Below, piece by piece: positions 13,469 to 24,280 of a DNA stretch of 64,000 nucleotides (positions are counted from its first letter, which is position 1; every line of letters begins with the position of its first letter). The stretch lies in contig CM054118.1 in NCBI GenBank assembly GCA_028673005.1, positions 4,800,410-4,864,409 of the forward strand, in the 5' to 3' direction. The notes below the pieces were generated by a model. It was not told where the DNA came from and ran no database searches. It saw nothing but the letters and a program-made list of their open reading frames with translations. The position numbers and the translations under genes were made by a program. The stretch comes from Tanypteryx hageni. Its lineage: Eukaryota > Arthropoda > Insecta > Odonata > Petaluridae.

Positions 13469-13647
13469 AACGTTCACGAGATTTCGCTATTTCGTTGTTA
13501 GCACGCTCGCGTTAATAGACTCGGGTGTTGTCGTCTGGGTATGCCGATAAACAGATAAACGTGCGCATCGCCAGAAAGGAGTTTCGCGGAACACAACGCG
13601 AATGCGACAAATGGCTCGATAGAACATTTCCATATAATGGCGTAAAT

Positions 13648-13770
13648 CAGGATTTCCCAAACTGTGTTCCGCGGAACTCTCGGTTTCCGCGAAAGCTTCA
13701 TGAGGTTCCATTAAATAATAATAATATGAGTCTAAGGGTTACGTGGCTTCAGATAGTTTGAGAAACCCTG
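13648..13770. mobile_element. hAT-type MITE with 8-bp target duplication
   Basis: Left end caggatttcccaaactgtg and right end (inverted) cagggtttctcaaactatc are imperfect terminal inverted repeats of the hAT CAG...AAACT type. Flanking octamers gcgtaaat (13640-13647) and gcgtagat (13771-13778) match at 7 of 8 positions, the target-site duplication length expected for hAT. The interior holds ttccgcggaac and a partly inverted ggtttccgcg. At 123 bases it has no coding room. Confidence 0.8.
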
Positions 13771-13778
13771 GCGTAGAT

Positions 13779-16700
13779 GATTATTTAATTTGCGGGTCGC
13801 TGTAAAAATAAAGCGTATCGGCTTTTTAAGCCCTCGGAGTAGAAATGAATCGACATTTAGCGATAGATAACACACGACACCTTAGTGTGTTACAAAGAAA
13901 TGATGACGTTGACCTTTTTCGACATTTCAAAACTTCAGAAGTTCATTCGATAAATCTCGACTCGAATATCATGCAGATCGAATTTCCGGTTATTCTAAGG
14001 GTACGTTTCTTCCCGCCAATATACGGTGAATTTAAAGTTCTAAAATTCCATTTTTGTCGCCACTTAGAGAAAATTGTTATAGAAGTACGACTTTGTTTCC
14101 TATGGGTCTACAAGAGTTTTATCCGAAAATTAAATACTGCTAACGACTATATTTCGGTTTTCTCCGACTGTGCACCTTCCATAAGCGGCCAAATTAGTTG
14201 AACCAAGAAGTGAAATATTTAATACTACCATGAAAACCATCATTACTGATTTTTAACCATCGCAGGATAATTATATGCAAATTTTTCGTGACAACCTCAT
14301 CTGTTACATTCTTCAGTGAGCCGTTATAAAGCAGTTTCAATTACCCTGCCATTTTCAGACATTCAATTTTCATCGCGACTCGTAAAGAAAAGTACTTGAA
14401 ACAAGAGGGTGTCCCTTTAGCTTGCATTCTATCCGTTTAAAACAACTATAGCAGCAATAATACGCGTTATACTGTACTTAACTGTATGAATTAAAAGATT
14501 AAAATGGGTTTCTTACGATTAAAATAATATTTTATTGGCTCTGAATATTAATTCACTATAAAAGTAGTCGAGATCCCTTGTTTTAAACTCGCATAAACGA
14601 ACTCTGTGAGAGATATGATTATATGAATCAACGATAGAAGAAAGTTACGATATGACTTTGAATATTAAGACAGAGAACAACTAATATTTCTTCGATTGTT
14701 TATTTTAAAAATCACGAAAAAGGCAACGAAACAAATCGATTGTTTTTTCTCCTCCAAGTAGGGCTGCTGAATTTTGCGATAACCCTCTTCTTTCCATCTT
14801 ACATTTCTCTTTAATGTCTTTCGGGATCCATACAATTATTCTTTTGAATAAAAGTCATAACCCCTCTCAATATGGTCGCTCCATTTCTATATATAAATCG
14901 GCGAGTTACTTTTAAATCACGCCACTTAATTCCCTCGTGTCTTCTAAATTCAATGATTCTTTTTTCTAGGGCATTAAGGTAAAATTCAGGCTTCGTCATT
15001 TCTTAAGAAGAAGTTAAATTATTTAATAATTTGTAAATAAATACATAAATAAATGACTAACTTTATATCTACTTTTTCCACACACAGTAAATGACGTCCA
15101 TTCGTTCAGAGATCACAGGAAAGAAAATTTAGTAGGAAGACTCTCGGAACCACGTGTAGTAATGATATTAAATATAACACGGCAAACCTATTGTTTTATC
15201 AATATAGTAATCATACTCGTCCTATTTATAAATGTTTTACGCGCACAATCCATAATTTTGGAGAGTAACCTTTCTGTCGAAAAAGGTCCTCGTACGGGTC
15301 AATTTTAACCCTCTCTTTCTCTCATGCGTGCGCAATTATATTAATCTACCTAAGACATACGCTCTGTAAAAATTTGGATAATTAACACATACAGCATCGC
15401 TTTAAAAAAATATACAGCTAAGGCAGTAACAATAATGCCAAGGCTTCGGAGCAAACTGAACTGTTGATTCGTTTACTCCTTTACGCCGCGTTCCTTCTCG
15501 ATATCGTCGTCTGGTCGTAGAATAAAAAAAACTCAACCGTGCGAAAGAGATTCGTATCAGCAGAATTTTTAAAAATTGATTCCAAATGACGCCACCCCCT
15601 CAACCAACCTCATCTCTTCTCCTTTGGACACCCATTATATTGGTTTTTTTATGGCTTCGGTCCATTCGATTTTTATCTCGAGCGGGGGCGCCAGGTTAGG
15701 GATGGAATGCAATGCGTGGCGTCGCGCTCCGGAATGCTTCGCCGCGGTGGTCTACTCGTCTGCGCGAAATGGGATCTCGAGATGGAAGAGGACATTTGTG
15801 AAGGAAGATATGGAAGAAGGAGAGAGGGGGTGGAAAGGCGGAGACCAGATGCACTAGAGAGGTCAAGAGGTTTACGGAGGCAGACGAGAAGGGAGGAAAA
15901 AAGGACTGGATAAGTGAGACGGAATGAACCGCGCCATTGATCCAAAGGCGCGTATGTATTTGCAAGTCCAAATAGCAGAAAAACAATATATATTCTCAAA
16001 TTTGGGATTATATTGTCCGACAGGAGCAATGTCGGACTACGAGTATATATTTAGAAGCTGTAATGAGTGCCTTCTTTCTTTTTAATACGGCGATAAAAAG
16101 ATCCGAATTTGATTTAAATACTTATGATGACATGATATTTTAAAATTTATATGGGTTTCGTTATTGTTGTCGATTTAAATTATTACGATGTTTATCAATT
16201 TTTATGGAATGGGTTTTAAGCGGTTACTCTCTCTCCGTCCATCGTAATTGAATACTGAAATTCTGATAGAAAAGGTCTCTTTGAGGATGAAAATTTGGAA
16301 GTTCGTTTCTCAGCTATGCTATTCATCAGTTTATATTTTTATTAATAAATTAATCAATATTTTTTCATGTAATACGCGCTCGTTCGTTCTTTTTGCGGCT
16401 TTTGCGGTGTAAATTCTTCCTGTTATCGTTATATTTTCAATTTCTTTGGTGTTAGTTTTAAATAATTTATCTATGCTTAAAATTTTTCCTTTGATATTTT
16501 CGCCATTTAAATACATTAGAAAAAGATTTTTTGCTCCTTTAAAAACAAGACGGGGAGTTTTGCATTATTACAATTTCCATATTGTTTAGTGATAAAGTTC
16601 AGCTGTTTTATTTACGAGGTCGCGATGACAACAAGATGTATTTTTTTGAAGTGTCCGCGGCCGAAGAAAATCTTTCATCGCGCAAAAAACCCTTACAACT

Positions 16701-18151
16701 GATTACTTTAAATGACAATTTATTAAGTGACAACTTATTAAGTGATCTTCTGATAACGATAGAGCTGAAATGATTTTTTTTCTTACATTTTTAGCGTTCC
16801 GAAGCATTTTTAAATAAAACACGACATCGACCATTTGAGATCCATCTAGGTCATCTATTGCCAATAAAATCATAGGCAGTGTATATAAAATCAAATATTT
16901 ACATTAACGTCATCCAGGCAGCCATTAATTTGAAATATTTTTCCTACGACATGCAATTAAAGTTCCGTTTATCTGCAGATGAAAATAAATCTCATACTTC
17001 GAACTCGTTCTCTCCAAAAGCGATAATTATAAAATAAACGACCAGCGGAAAATTATATTCCAAATTCTTTTTAAATTACGAAAGCTTAGCAGCCATTGAA
17101 AAAACACACAATCGAAATAATGTATGACATAATCTCGAGAATGTTCAATTTAATTTAGGACGGTTAAAGTAAGGAAAATAGGTAATGTAAATTTAAAAGC
17201 AGCCGTAAATCTGTACTTATATTTTATCTGCTAGCTTTCTACGCGTCGATCACTTTGAGGGCATAAATTTCGTATCGAAGGAAATTTTTGCTAGGAAATT
17301 AAAGTCAATATTTATTGAAACGATAATTTTAAGTCGATTTGTAAGATTAAACGCCGTAATTGCATCTGAAATTTATGAAATTCGAAGAAAAAATATTTAA
17401 CAGAAAAGAAGCGTGACGTAACCCAAGCGCATACAAAACATACTTGATACGATTTCCCATTAATAACGTAATTAAATGTCCGAACAAGTGCTTGTGTATC
17501 CGACCGCAATTAAACTTGATTCTTTATCGAATACGCCACTCAAAAAATAATATAAAACTCCATTTGAGCAATTACGAAAGTTTATCAAATAATTGAATCC
17601 GGTAAAATGGATCGAGCCTCAAATTGAATGTTTTTGCACACATCCATACCGGGCGAAGATTTTTATTTATTTTATTAAATGCCATATAAACAGTGTAATG
17701 ATTTTCTTACCGATTGCGAGGTAAGATGATATTTCCAGCAGTACCGTAATTACTTCGCCACCTTTTACCGATCTGCTCGCGAGTTAAAACGGACATACAA
17801 TACACAACGCAATATACACCCGCTAAACAATGAAAATTCTCCTTATATTTTGAATGATTATTAACTTCGCGGTGCTAACACGAAACGAAGCTATCGTTAT
17901 CTATGAAATGAGATAAAAGACTCGGTAATTGGTGGATTGCCACTGAAGACGCATACTTTGTGTCAGAATTCCGTACCTAGTTTTGTCGAACCTTTAAATT
18001 GCTAGAGGAAATACCTTCATCTCATACAGCGGGGAGGGCAAACTTATTACGAGACGAACCGCATTATATCGGTTGCAAGTGCTTCCGAGTTCACACAAGA
18101 AGTTACACGAAAGACTTTTATCGGTAAACAACGATAAAAAATTATTTTTTA
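13779..18151. other. unassigned sequence
   Basis: 4.4 kb without a recognisable gene. The frame at 13845-14201 (118 codons, plus) is the longest, has no recognised domain and is AT-biased like its surroundings. Bases 15650-15920 are GC-richer and hold overlapping frames on both strands. A ccactgaagacgc...tttgtgtcagaattcc segment near 17939-17984 resembles a decayed family E core. Confidence 0.35.
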
Positions 18152-18217
18152 GCGCCATAACTTCACTAGAGAATATTATTGCGCCATAACCTCACTAGAG
18201 AATATTATTCCGCCATA
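18152..18217 (+). repeat. 29-bp direct tandem repeat
   Basis: The unit gcgccataacttcactagag plus aatattatt occurs at 18152-18180 and again at 18181-18209 with one substitution, followed by a partial third unit (ccgccataat). A recent slippage or duplication just upstream of the hAT MITE. Confidence 0.9.
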
Positions 18218-18277
18218 ATCACAAGCAACAAGCATGAAATTATCCGTATTGAATTTAATGGTTCCCTTCCCATAACG

Positions 18278-18616
18278 CAGTGCTTTCCAAACTGTGGGGC
18301 GCGACCCCCCGAGTGGGGGGGGGATAGATCAGGGGGGCGCAAAATATTATACGTATATTTGGCATCCGTATAGCCATCCTAACTATGAGACTTGCAATAT
18401 GCAGTCCTTAATTGGCTAGGGCGTATCGTTTGCCTCCATATTTCCTTTAGGTGGTTATATTAACTCCAATTGTTGGTCCAGTAGGTATTGTTTATGAATT
18501 TTGACTGAACATGATAGAGAGGGGGGTGCAAAGACGGTTTTCTTAAGTGAAATGGGGCGCAAATAGCATTTTTCGTATGTGGGGGGGTGCGGCTTTGCAA
18601 TGTTTGGAAATCGCTG
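18278..18616. mobile_element. hAT-type MITE with perfect 8-bp target duplication
   Basis: Left end cagtgctttccaaactgtgg and right end (inverted) cagcgatttccaaacattgc are hAT-type terminal inverted repeats. The octamer ccataacg flanks the element exactly on both sides (18270-18277 and 18617-18624), fixing the borders. Subterminal ggggcgcgacccccc and aatggggcgcaaa are typical of GC-rich hAT MITE ends. It is 339 bases long with no transposase, so non-autonomous. Confidence 0.9.
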
Positions 18617-18624
18617 CCATAACG

Positions 18625-20700
18625 GCTGTGCGGGCCGCATAATAGCGCTCTTGCGAGCCTAATGCTCGACGAATTTCTCCCCCTCCCCTTATCTATTGGA
18701 TTCTACCTCGTCAAAACGCTTTACATCATTCCGCAAATGCGCTGATATTTCTCGCAATTATGGAATTATTAAAATCACTGCGTTGCGACATACGCGAACA
18801 TATTTTTCTATACTACAGCTTGATTACGCTTTCCATGAATCCAGTTTGCGAGTCGATTATGTGTCGTGAATTTAACCGCACATATGCTCAACCATAACCA
18901 TCTGGGGCTTAATAATTTTTGAAATTGAATAGAAAATCGTAGCGATTCCGACGACATTCGTTTTCTCCGAATTTCAAAGCAATAAGGGAGTTATGATCGA
19001 CTAACACGAATGAGTGAAGATTATTTTTACGAAGGGCGTTGAAATCTTCGATTAATTTTGAGCGTAAATAAAATTATTTCAGCACCAAAATCACGAGATG
19101 AAGCATCAATACTAATGTCCTGTTAGGAATATCATAATATACCTATATGGTTAAGAAGATTAAGCATTTTTCCGAAAAATTATAAATACCAAACGAGCTA
19201 CAATAAATAGCCTGCAAGGTCAAACCATCGCCGGCGCGTCAGATTTTCCTCGAATCGAAAGTAGCAATAATCCTCAATTCCCTATGCTTTCTCTTTAAAA
19301 ATATCCATTCCTACTTCCTCTTTCTCGATCTCAATAAATTCGTTAAGAAAGTTTTCGGACCCGTGATTTATTCGCGCACATGACCTCTCGGCATGACACG
19401 AAAATAGATATTATAAAAGTGACAGGCAGATGCTATTATGAACGACCAAATGGGACGTTACGCAAATCGTTTTAAAAGTTTATCGGTATGTCAAGCAACT
19501 GTTTACATTTAGCGATTAGCAATCGCAACTATTGGAAACTGGCTGGGGTTCCAACGTTAGCAGTCTTTTAGGCCGCGTACTCGAAGCGAACCGAAGCATT
19601 CGTTTGTTTTTTTAATAGCAACCCGCGTGAAAGTGCTTTAAACCAATGCCATGAAGTGCAACGGTCGTTAAAAAACCAACTCGATTAAGAGCTGCGATAC
19701 TTAAATCCGACACCACATCTACATGCTTCCAACATACTGGTGATGGCAGAAATGGTATTTTTAAAAGGTTAATTGTACGACTATCTCAATATACAGATGC
19801 TGACTTGAGCCGCTTTAAATGCAAGGAAATATATTCGCATACCTTAACTAAAAACAGAAAATTTTCAGAAAATCCTATTTCTTCGTACAAGGACGAATAT
19901 ATACGTGCACGATGACTAAATACTATTGTGTATCCCTGAAGATTCTGTAAGCTTTCGTTCTTGGCTCTCTCATCATATTGGACAAATACTATGATTAATT
20001 GAAATTTTATTTAATTATACTCTTGTCATGTATGAACGATCTCTACCTATATGCTTCCATATACATAACATACTCTTGGATCAGGTATCCTTTCATAAAC
20101 CAAAGCATAAATCGATGTGTATTGCCATGCCAAATTAATAAGAAAATCTCGTTTCTCCCTTTAAAACCAAAGTAAAATTGGAAATATTCGGCGTAATAGT
20201 CAATCCCATCGAGACCAAAATCATAATTAATAGATATTGAATTTACTATCAAACGCTACGATTAACTGTTATACACAAACATGAACTATCTTCGTGCGTC
20301 TTCGCAGACGAATGAAATCGTCGTTTTTTGCGCGCGTAAAAACCTTTACTAGGGTCATGCGACCTTTTCCACCATACAAGCGAGCATTTTCAAACGCGGT
20401 TACACTTGCGCAAATTAAGATATGCGGCGAAACCTCTTGCGAAGAAATGAGCGTTTTCCTCCCTCAAGTATTCCAGGCTAGATCTATTGTACCGACGCGT
20501 TTAGTTTCATAATCAACCCCTTTTAATGTTTATTGCGGGGCGACTTAAAGACCTGACATTTTAAAGTTATTTAGAGTTTAGTCTATATAAACGATTAACA
20601 TTTCAATGTATCCATGAAATTCTTATTGCGGATGCTAAAAATTATATAAATTTAAACAATTAGATAAATGTTATTTCACTTCTAAATGTGGTACACATTT
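18625..20700. other. unassigned sequence
   Basis: AT-rich, no frame with a recognised domain. Frames at 20043-20252 (minus) and 20294-20512 (plus) are short and featureless. Confidence 0.35.
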
Positions 20701-20947
20701 AAAATTTGGCAGAAATGTGTGGCATTATTAATCCAATGTGGAAAAAGTATAATATTCCTAAAATTGCAAATATTAATGATTGTTTTACTCCATCATTTTT
20801 CCATAAGGAAAAAACGAAATTTGGTGCAGAAGAGAAATCTTTTGAATTAAAGAAATATTTCCCATGATGAAATATCTCCTAAAAAGTTCATGTTTTCTTT
20901 CAAGGTGAGATGAAACGCTTGCAGAATGCAAGCACCTTCTACTAGTA

Positions 20948-20951
<4 letters not shown>

Positions 20952-21028
<77 letters not shown>
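20952..21028. repeat. (TA)n microsatellite
   Basis: About 38 uninterrupted TA units. It produces Tyr/Ile open frames on both strands (20847-21110 minus, 20926-21144 plus) that are not genes. Confidence 0.97.
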
Positions 21029-21029
<1 letters not shown>

Positions 21030-21030
<1 letters not shown>

Positions 21031-21207
21031 AGGATACTAATGTTTAGGCACTTCCAGAATAGCGGCAGACGCAAATTTTTTTTAGCGGATTTATTGTTGA
21101 AAATATTCAAGATTTTCGTTTTTTCTAGTCGGTTTTACGCATAGATCTGCCAACAAAAAATTTCGAGTCTTTCACTCCTCTGGAAGTGTCTAAACATTAG
21201 TATCCTC
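21030..21207. mobile_element. 178-bp TIR element inserted in the TA tract
   Basis: The ends are 29-base terminal inverted repeats with one mismatch: left starts gaggatactaatgtttagg; right, read inverted, starts gaggatactaatgtttagac. The left border sits at the end of the TA microsatellite, and TA-rich sequence (ttatatatatg) resumes after the right border, consistent with TA target duplication as in Tc1/mariner-type elements. No coding capacity. Confidence 0.75.
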
Positions 21208-21780
21208 TTATATATATGTTATATGTTACTCCTCCTCTGTAAGAAAGGTCTATATATGTGTGTGTGTAACCGCACGGAAGTTCTTTCTGCCACCTGAACC
21301 AGACTAATGCCCACGCCCCAAACTAACACAGTCATAATTTATTTTGTTTAGAATTAGCTGTTATTAATGTTATGCGGCCGGATGTGGCTCGCCACCTGCA
21401 CAATGTTTTTAGTTTTAACGTTTCTAGTTTTAGTTGCACCGTCTTCACACTTCAAAAAATTGTTTTTATGAACATTATGGACAAAAAATTCGTCGTACGC
21501 AATCCCTGTCTATGGTGGGGAATTATCCCATAGGTGACGTTGCTAATGGAGGCAATACCGTGAAAGAAAGGCTTCAGTTTTCATAGCCGAAGTGGTCAGC
21601 GACCGGATCGGCTTCTACACCGGGGAAGCACCCCGGGCTTTTCAATGGCAATGGCAAGCTATTTATAATAATAACTAGTAGAAGCGGCTTGCAATCTGGA
21701 AGCATTTCATCTCACCTTAAAAACGATTAATTTTGTCGAGAGATATTTCATTATTAGAAATATTTTTTTTAATTCAAAAT

Positions 21781-22631
21781 ATTTCGCCTCTGTGCTAATT
21801 ATCGTTTCCACCTTATGGAATCCTATTATCGTATTCCTTTTACAACTGCGCATTCCTTTTACATTGGTCTACACATTGGAATTCATTTTCCCTATGTTAA
21901 CTAATGGCAGATTTTTATCTAATATTTTCTGTTTTTGATTTTGACGTGGTTTTAACCTTACATGGTAGTTTTAAATCAATTGCGTTATAATACAATACAC
22001 TGATTCTCTTTAGAAGCACTAAAATAAAGTTATTATAATATACAGTTCATCAACCTCCATAATCGAAAGGAGTAATGTTCTTTTATTTAATAATATTTAT
22101 CGCATTTTAAAATTATGTGTATATGTATACGTCTTTGGTTGAAATCAATGGGACAATAAGAATTTCCCTATTAAAAAGCATTAAATCAATGCTATTATAA
22201 TACGGATTGCCAATTCCCATTGAAAATCATTGTCCTGGTTGCTATGGTAGATGAAGTTATTTATTGTTGAGCATGTGTTTTTTTCCGATGAAAAACATAT
22301 TTCTTCGTCAATTCGGCACCGATATGAATTTAGTCTTCAAAAATATGAAACCTCATTCTATTAGCTATAGAAATGTTGCAAATCGCTAGTGTTCATTACA
22401 GGTTTTAACTGGAAACAGCTTGTGGAAGTGTCGGATTTCTTAGTGCTGCCGTGAAAAATACGACCCTTTATAGAGCCGTTACTATTTTCATTTTTGGTAA
22501 GATTATCATTATATGTTTTTACTTTTTTTATTGCTCAGAAAGATGTGTAGTTGCATTACATGTATTATTATTATTAGAAAGTAGTAAATTGTGCCTCACT
22601 GTGCCTAGTCTATATTTACGTGGTTTTTCGG
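21781..22631. other. unassigned sequence
   Basis: AT-rich, no recognised gene. The frame 22451-22651 has a hydrophobic middle (Phe/Tyr/Ile-rich) but no recognised family. Confidence 0.35.
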
Positions 22632-22736
22632 ATGTCATTTTCACCGGATGATCCAGAATTTAGTGCGAAGGTAGCCAAAGTATTAGAAGAACTAGAGAAT
22701 GAGGATGCCGGAAATAATTTGATAGTGTTTCTTTAA
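22632..22736 (+). pseudogene. possible N-terminal stub of a piggyBac-like transposase
   Basis: A short frame begins MSFSPDDPEF and continues VLEELENEDAGNN before stopping. An acidic, Glu/Asp-rich start of this kind is common in piggyBac-family transposases. What decides its reading is position: 600 bases downstream, in the same orientation, lies a convincing piggyBac C-terminal fragment (23309-23540), with a tandem tRNA-like insertion between them. The stub alone would not be identifiable. Alternatively, it is a chance short frame. Confidence 0.3.
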
Positions 22737-22820
22737 ATTGATGGAATAAAGCGATCTGAAGATCCTATGCAGACAGGCATAAGCTGTAATGTAGGGAATA
22801 ATTTTGAAACGAGAAAAAAG

Positions 22821-22896
22821 TCTGCTGTGACCGGGAATCGAATCCGGATCTTCCACTTGTCGGGCGGATATTCTACCACTGAACTATCGTAGCAGA
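22821..22896 (-). ncRNA. tRNA-Gly-like Pol III unit, copy 1
   Basis: 76 bases fold into most of a cloverleaf: acceptor tctgct/agcaga (six pairs), D-arm gttc/gaat around agtggta, anticodon stem tccgc/gtgga with loop ccgacaa, and T-loop ttcgatt. The body resembles tRNA-Gly (gttcagtggtagaat), but three extra bases lie between acceptor and D-arm. Position 33 is C instead of T, and the triplet in anticodon position is GAC. A run of six T follows the 3' end (22814-22819), a Pol III terminator. More likely a tRNA-derived SINE or pseudo-tRNA than a decoding tRNA. Confidence 0.55.
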
Positions 22897-23125
22897 TCAA
22901 TTTTCTCGTTTCTGAACGCGGATTTTCTTTGGTTGGGACGGAACTAGCCAAGCTAGTATCAAACTGCCCCAACGGATGTCCTCGGAGAGATACATCGAAG
23001 AAAACTCCTCCCTCTCAAATGGCGAGATGGCCAAGCAAGAAATTGATGGAATGAAGTGGTCCGAAGGTCCTATGCAGACAGGCATAAGCTGTAAAGTTGG
23101 GAATAATTTTGAAACGAGAAAAAAG

Positions 23126-23201
23126 TCTGCTATGACCGGGAATCGAACACGGGTCTTCCACTTGCCGAGCGGATATTCTACCACCGAACTATCGTAGCAG
23201 A
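23126..23201 (-). ncRNA. tRNA-Gly-like Pol III unit, copy 2
   Basis: Same layout as the copy at 22821, but the acceptor stem is a perfect seven pairs (tctgcta/tagcaga). The anticodon loop is tcggcaa (triplet GGC, C at position 33), and the T-stem has one mismatch. Six T follow the 3' end at 23119-23124. The different triplets in the two copies argue against selection for one amino-acid identity. Confidence 0.55.
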
Positions 23202-23308
23202 TCAATTTTCTCGTTTCTGAACGAGGATGTTTTCTTGGTTGGGACGGAACTAGCCAAGCTAGTATCAAACTGCCCAAAAATACACATTCACTAGATTAAA
23301 TGTGCGGA

Positions 23309-23605
23309 AACTATTCTTGAGGCCAAAAAAACATACATTGGCCACTACGGGTATTTTATGATATTATGAACATATCAGGTGTAAACTCATGTATTATATA
23401 TGCTCATAATATTCTTAAAAATGAAAAACCACTTTCAAGAACATTATTTTTAATAAAACTAAGTGAAGAGCTAGTGAAACCGTTGCTGAAACACCGCCTT
23501 ACTCTGCCTGAAATCCAGCGATCTTTGAGAGCATTGACTGAAGAAAACTTAGGTATGTACACCAATACCGAATGCCCTAGTACAATCCAAAATATTGTAG
23601 AGAAA
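23309..23605 (+). pseudogene. piggyBac-like transposase, C-terminal fragment
   Basis: The frame reads WPLRVFYDIMNISGVNS, then a hydrophobic stretch, PLSRTLFLIKLSEELVKP and LPEIQRSLRAL. This matches the end of the piggyBac transposase domain in order: W-P-x-R/x-V-F-x-x-I-M/D, G-V-N-S/A, then R-x-F-L-x-x-L-x-x-E-L-x-x-P. piggyBac transposases cut and paste DNA at TTAA sites. Here only about 75-90 residues remain. The upstream catalytic aspartate region is gone, apparently replaced by the tandem tRNA-like unit, and the downstream side runs into a Ty3-like remnant. No cysteine-rich tail was recognised. Non-functional. Confidence 0.65.
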
Positions 23606-23619
23606 AGTAGGTTAACTAG

Positions 23620-24225
23620 GGTATGAGGTAACTCAAGAAGGTGCTAGACCAGTTAAAATAAAGACAGCGGTGGTAGAGAATTTTAAGCGACCGACAAACG
23701 TGCATGAGGTACGCCAGTTCTGTGTACTTGGATCATTTTTTAGGTTTATTGAAAATTACCCGGCGTTAGCAAGAGCAAGAGAAGGCGTTCGAAGAGATAA
23801 AAATGAAACTTAGCACGAGACCTATTCTGGTATTGTACGGTCCAAGGGCAAAACATAGGCTACATACGGATGCGAGCAAATCTGTAATTGCTGGGATGCT
23901 GCTACAAGAAGAAGGAGAAGAGGTTTGGAAACCAGTGGCTTACTACAGTAGACAAACAAGTGAGACAGAATCACGATATCACAGCTATGAATTGGAGACG
24001 TTAGCAGTATTAGAGTCAGTGGAAAGGTTCAGAATTTATCTTTTGGAAAGAACTTTGAAATATTCACTGATTGTAACGCGTTAAAGGCGACTATGACTAA
24101 GAAGGACAAAATGCCGAGGACAGGGCGATGGTGGTTGAAACTACAAGAGTTTCATTTTGCGCTACAGTACAAACCGGGTATACAGACGCAACATGTAGAT
24201 GACAACCGAAAAAAGAACCTACCGA
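23620..24225 (+). pseudogene. Ty3-like reverse transcriptase end and RNase H, frameshifted
   Basis: The first part reads YEVTQEGARPV...FKRPTNVHEVRQF...FFRFIENYPALA, the thumb/connection of Ty3-type reverse transcriptase. After a frame change, the frame at 23803-24084 gives KAFEEIKMKL-like sequence then RPILVLYGPRAKHRLHTDAS. Here D of HTDAS is the first RNase H acidic residue and YELETLAVLESV carries the glutamate. A second frame change gives FEIFTDCNALKATM with the next aspartate, then RWWLKLQEFHFALQYKPG. The family's usual HADALSR end is degraded to HVDDNRK. Ty3 RNase H removes the RNA strand during reverse transcription; this copy is broken. Confidence 0.8.
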
Positions 24226-24280
24226 ACCAGAGATAGCTACTCTTAACGTTTGGACAACAAGGACAACCAGGGAAGATTGG

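Larger units (their letters stand above)
20841..21780. mobile_element. long inverted-repeat element with nested insertions
   Basis: The left arm 20841-20948 is the imperfect inverse of 21673-21780: aaggtgagatgaaacgcttg against the inverse of agcatttcatctcacctta, and ccttctactagtag against actagtagaag. Weaker matching (for example around ccaatgtg and ttccataagg) suggests arms reaching about 20705 and 21900. The interior holds a TA microsatellite (20952-21028), a nested TIR element (21030-21207) and about 450 bases of unassigned sequence. No transposase frame remains. Confidence 0.65.
22737..23276 (-). repeat. two tandem copies of a 305-bp unit carrying a tRNA-like sequence
   Basis: Copy 1 starts at 22737 and copy 2 at 23042. 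Every landmark repeats at a 305-base offset: attgatggaat, cctatgcagacaggcataag, the tRNA-like core and tggttgggacggaactagcc. The second copy ends at about 23276. Divergence is low, so the duplication is fairly recent. A related core inside the hAT-like element at 47.1 kb shows that the tRNA-like part is also dispersed. Confidence 0.85.

Noticed and set aside
20847..21144. Tyr/Ile repeat proteins on both strands
   Set aside because: Translation of the TA microsatellite.
22737..23276. CRISPR-like or satellite array
   Set aside because: Only two units of 305 bases with a tRNA-like core; no spacer pattern, and the context is eukaryotic.
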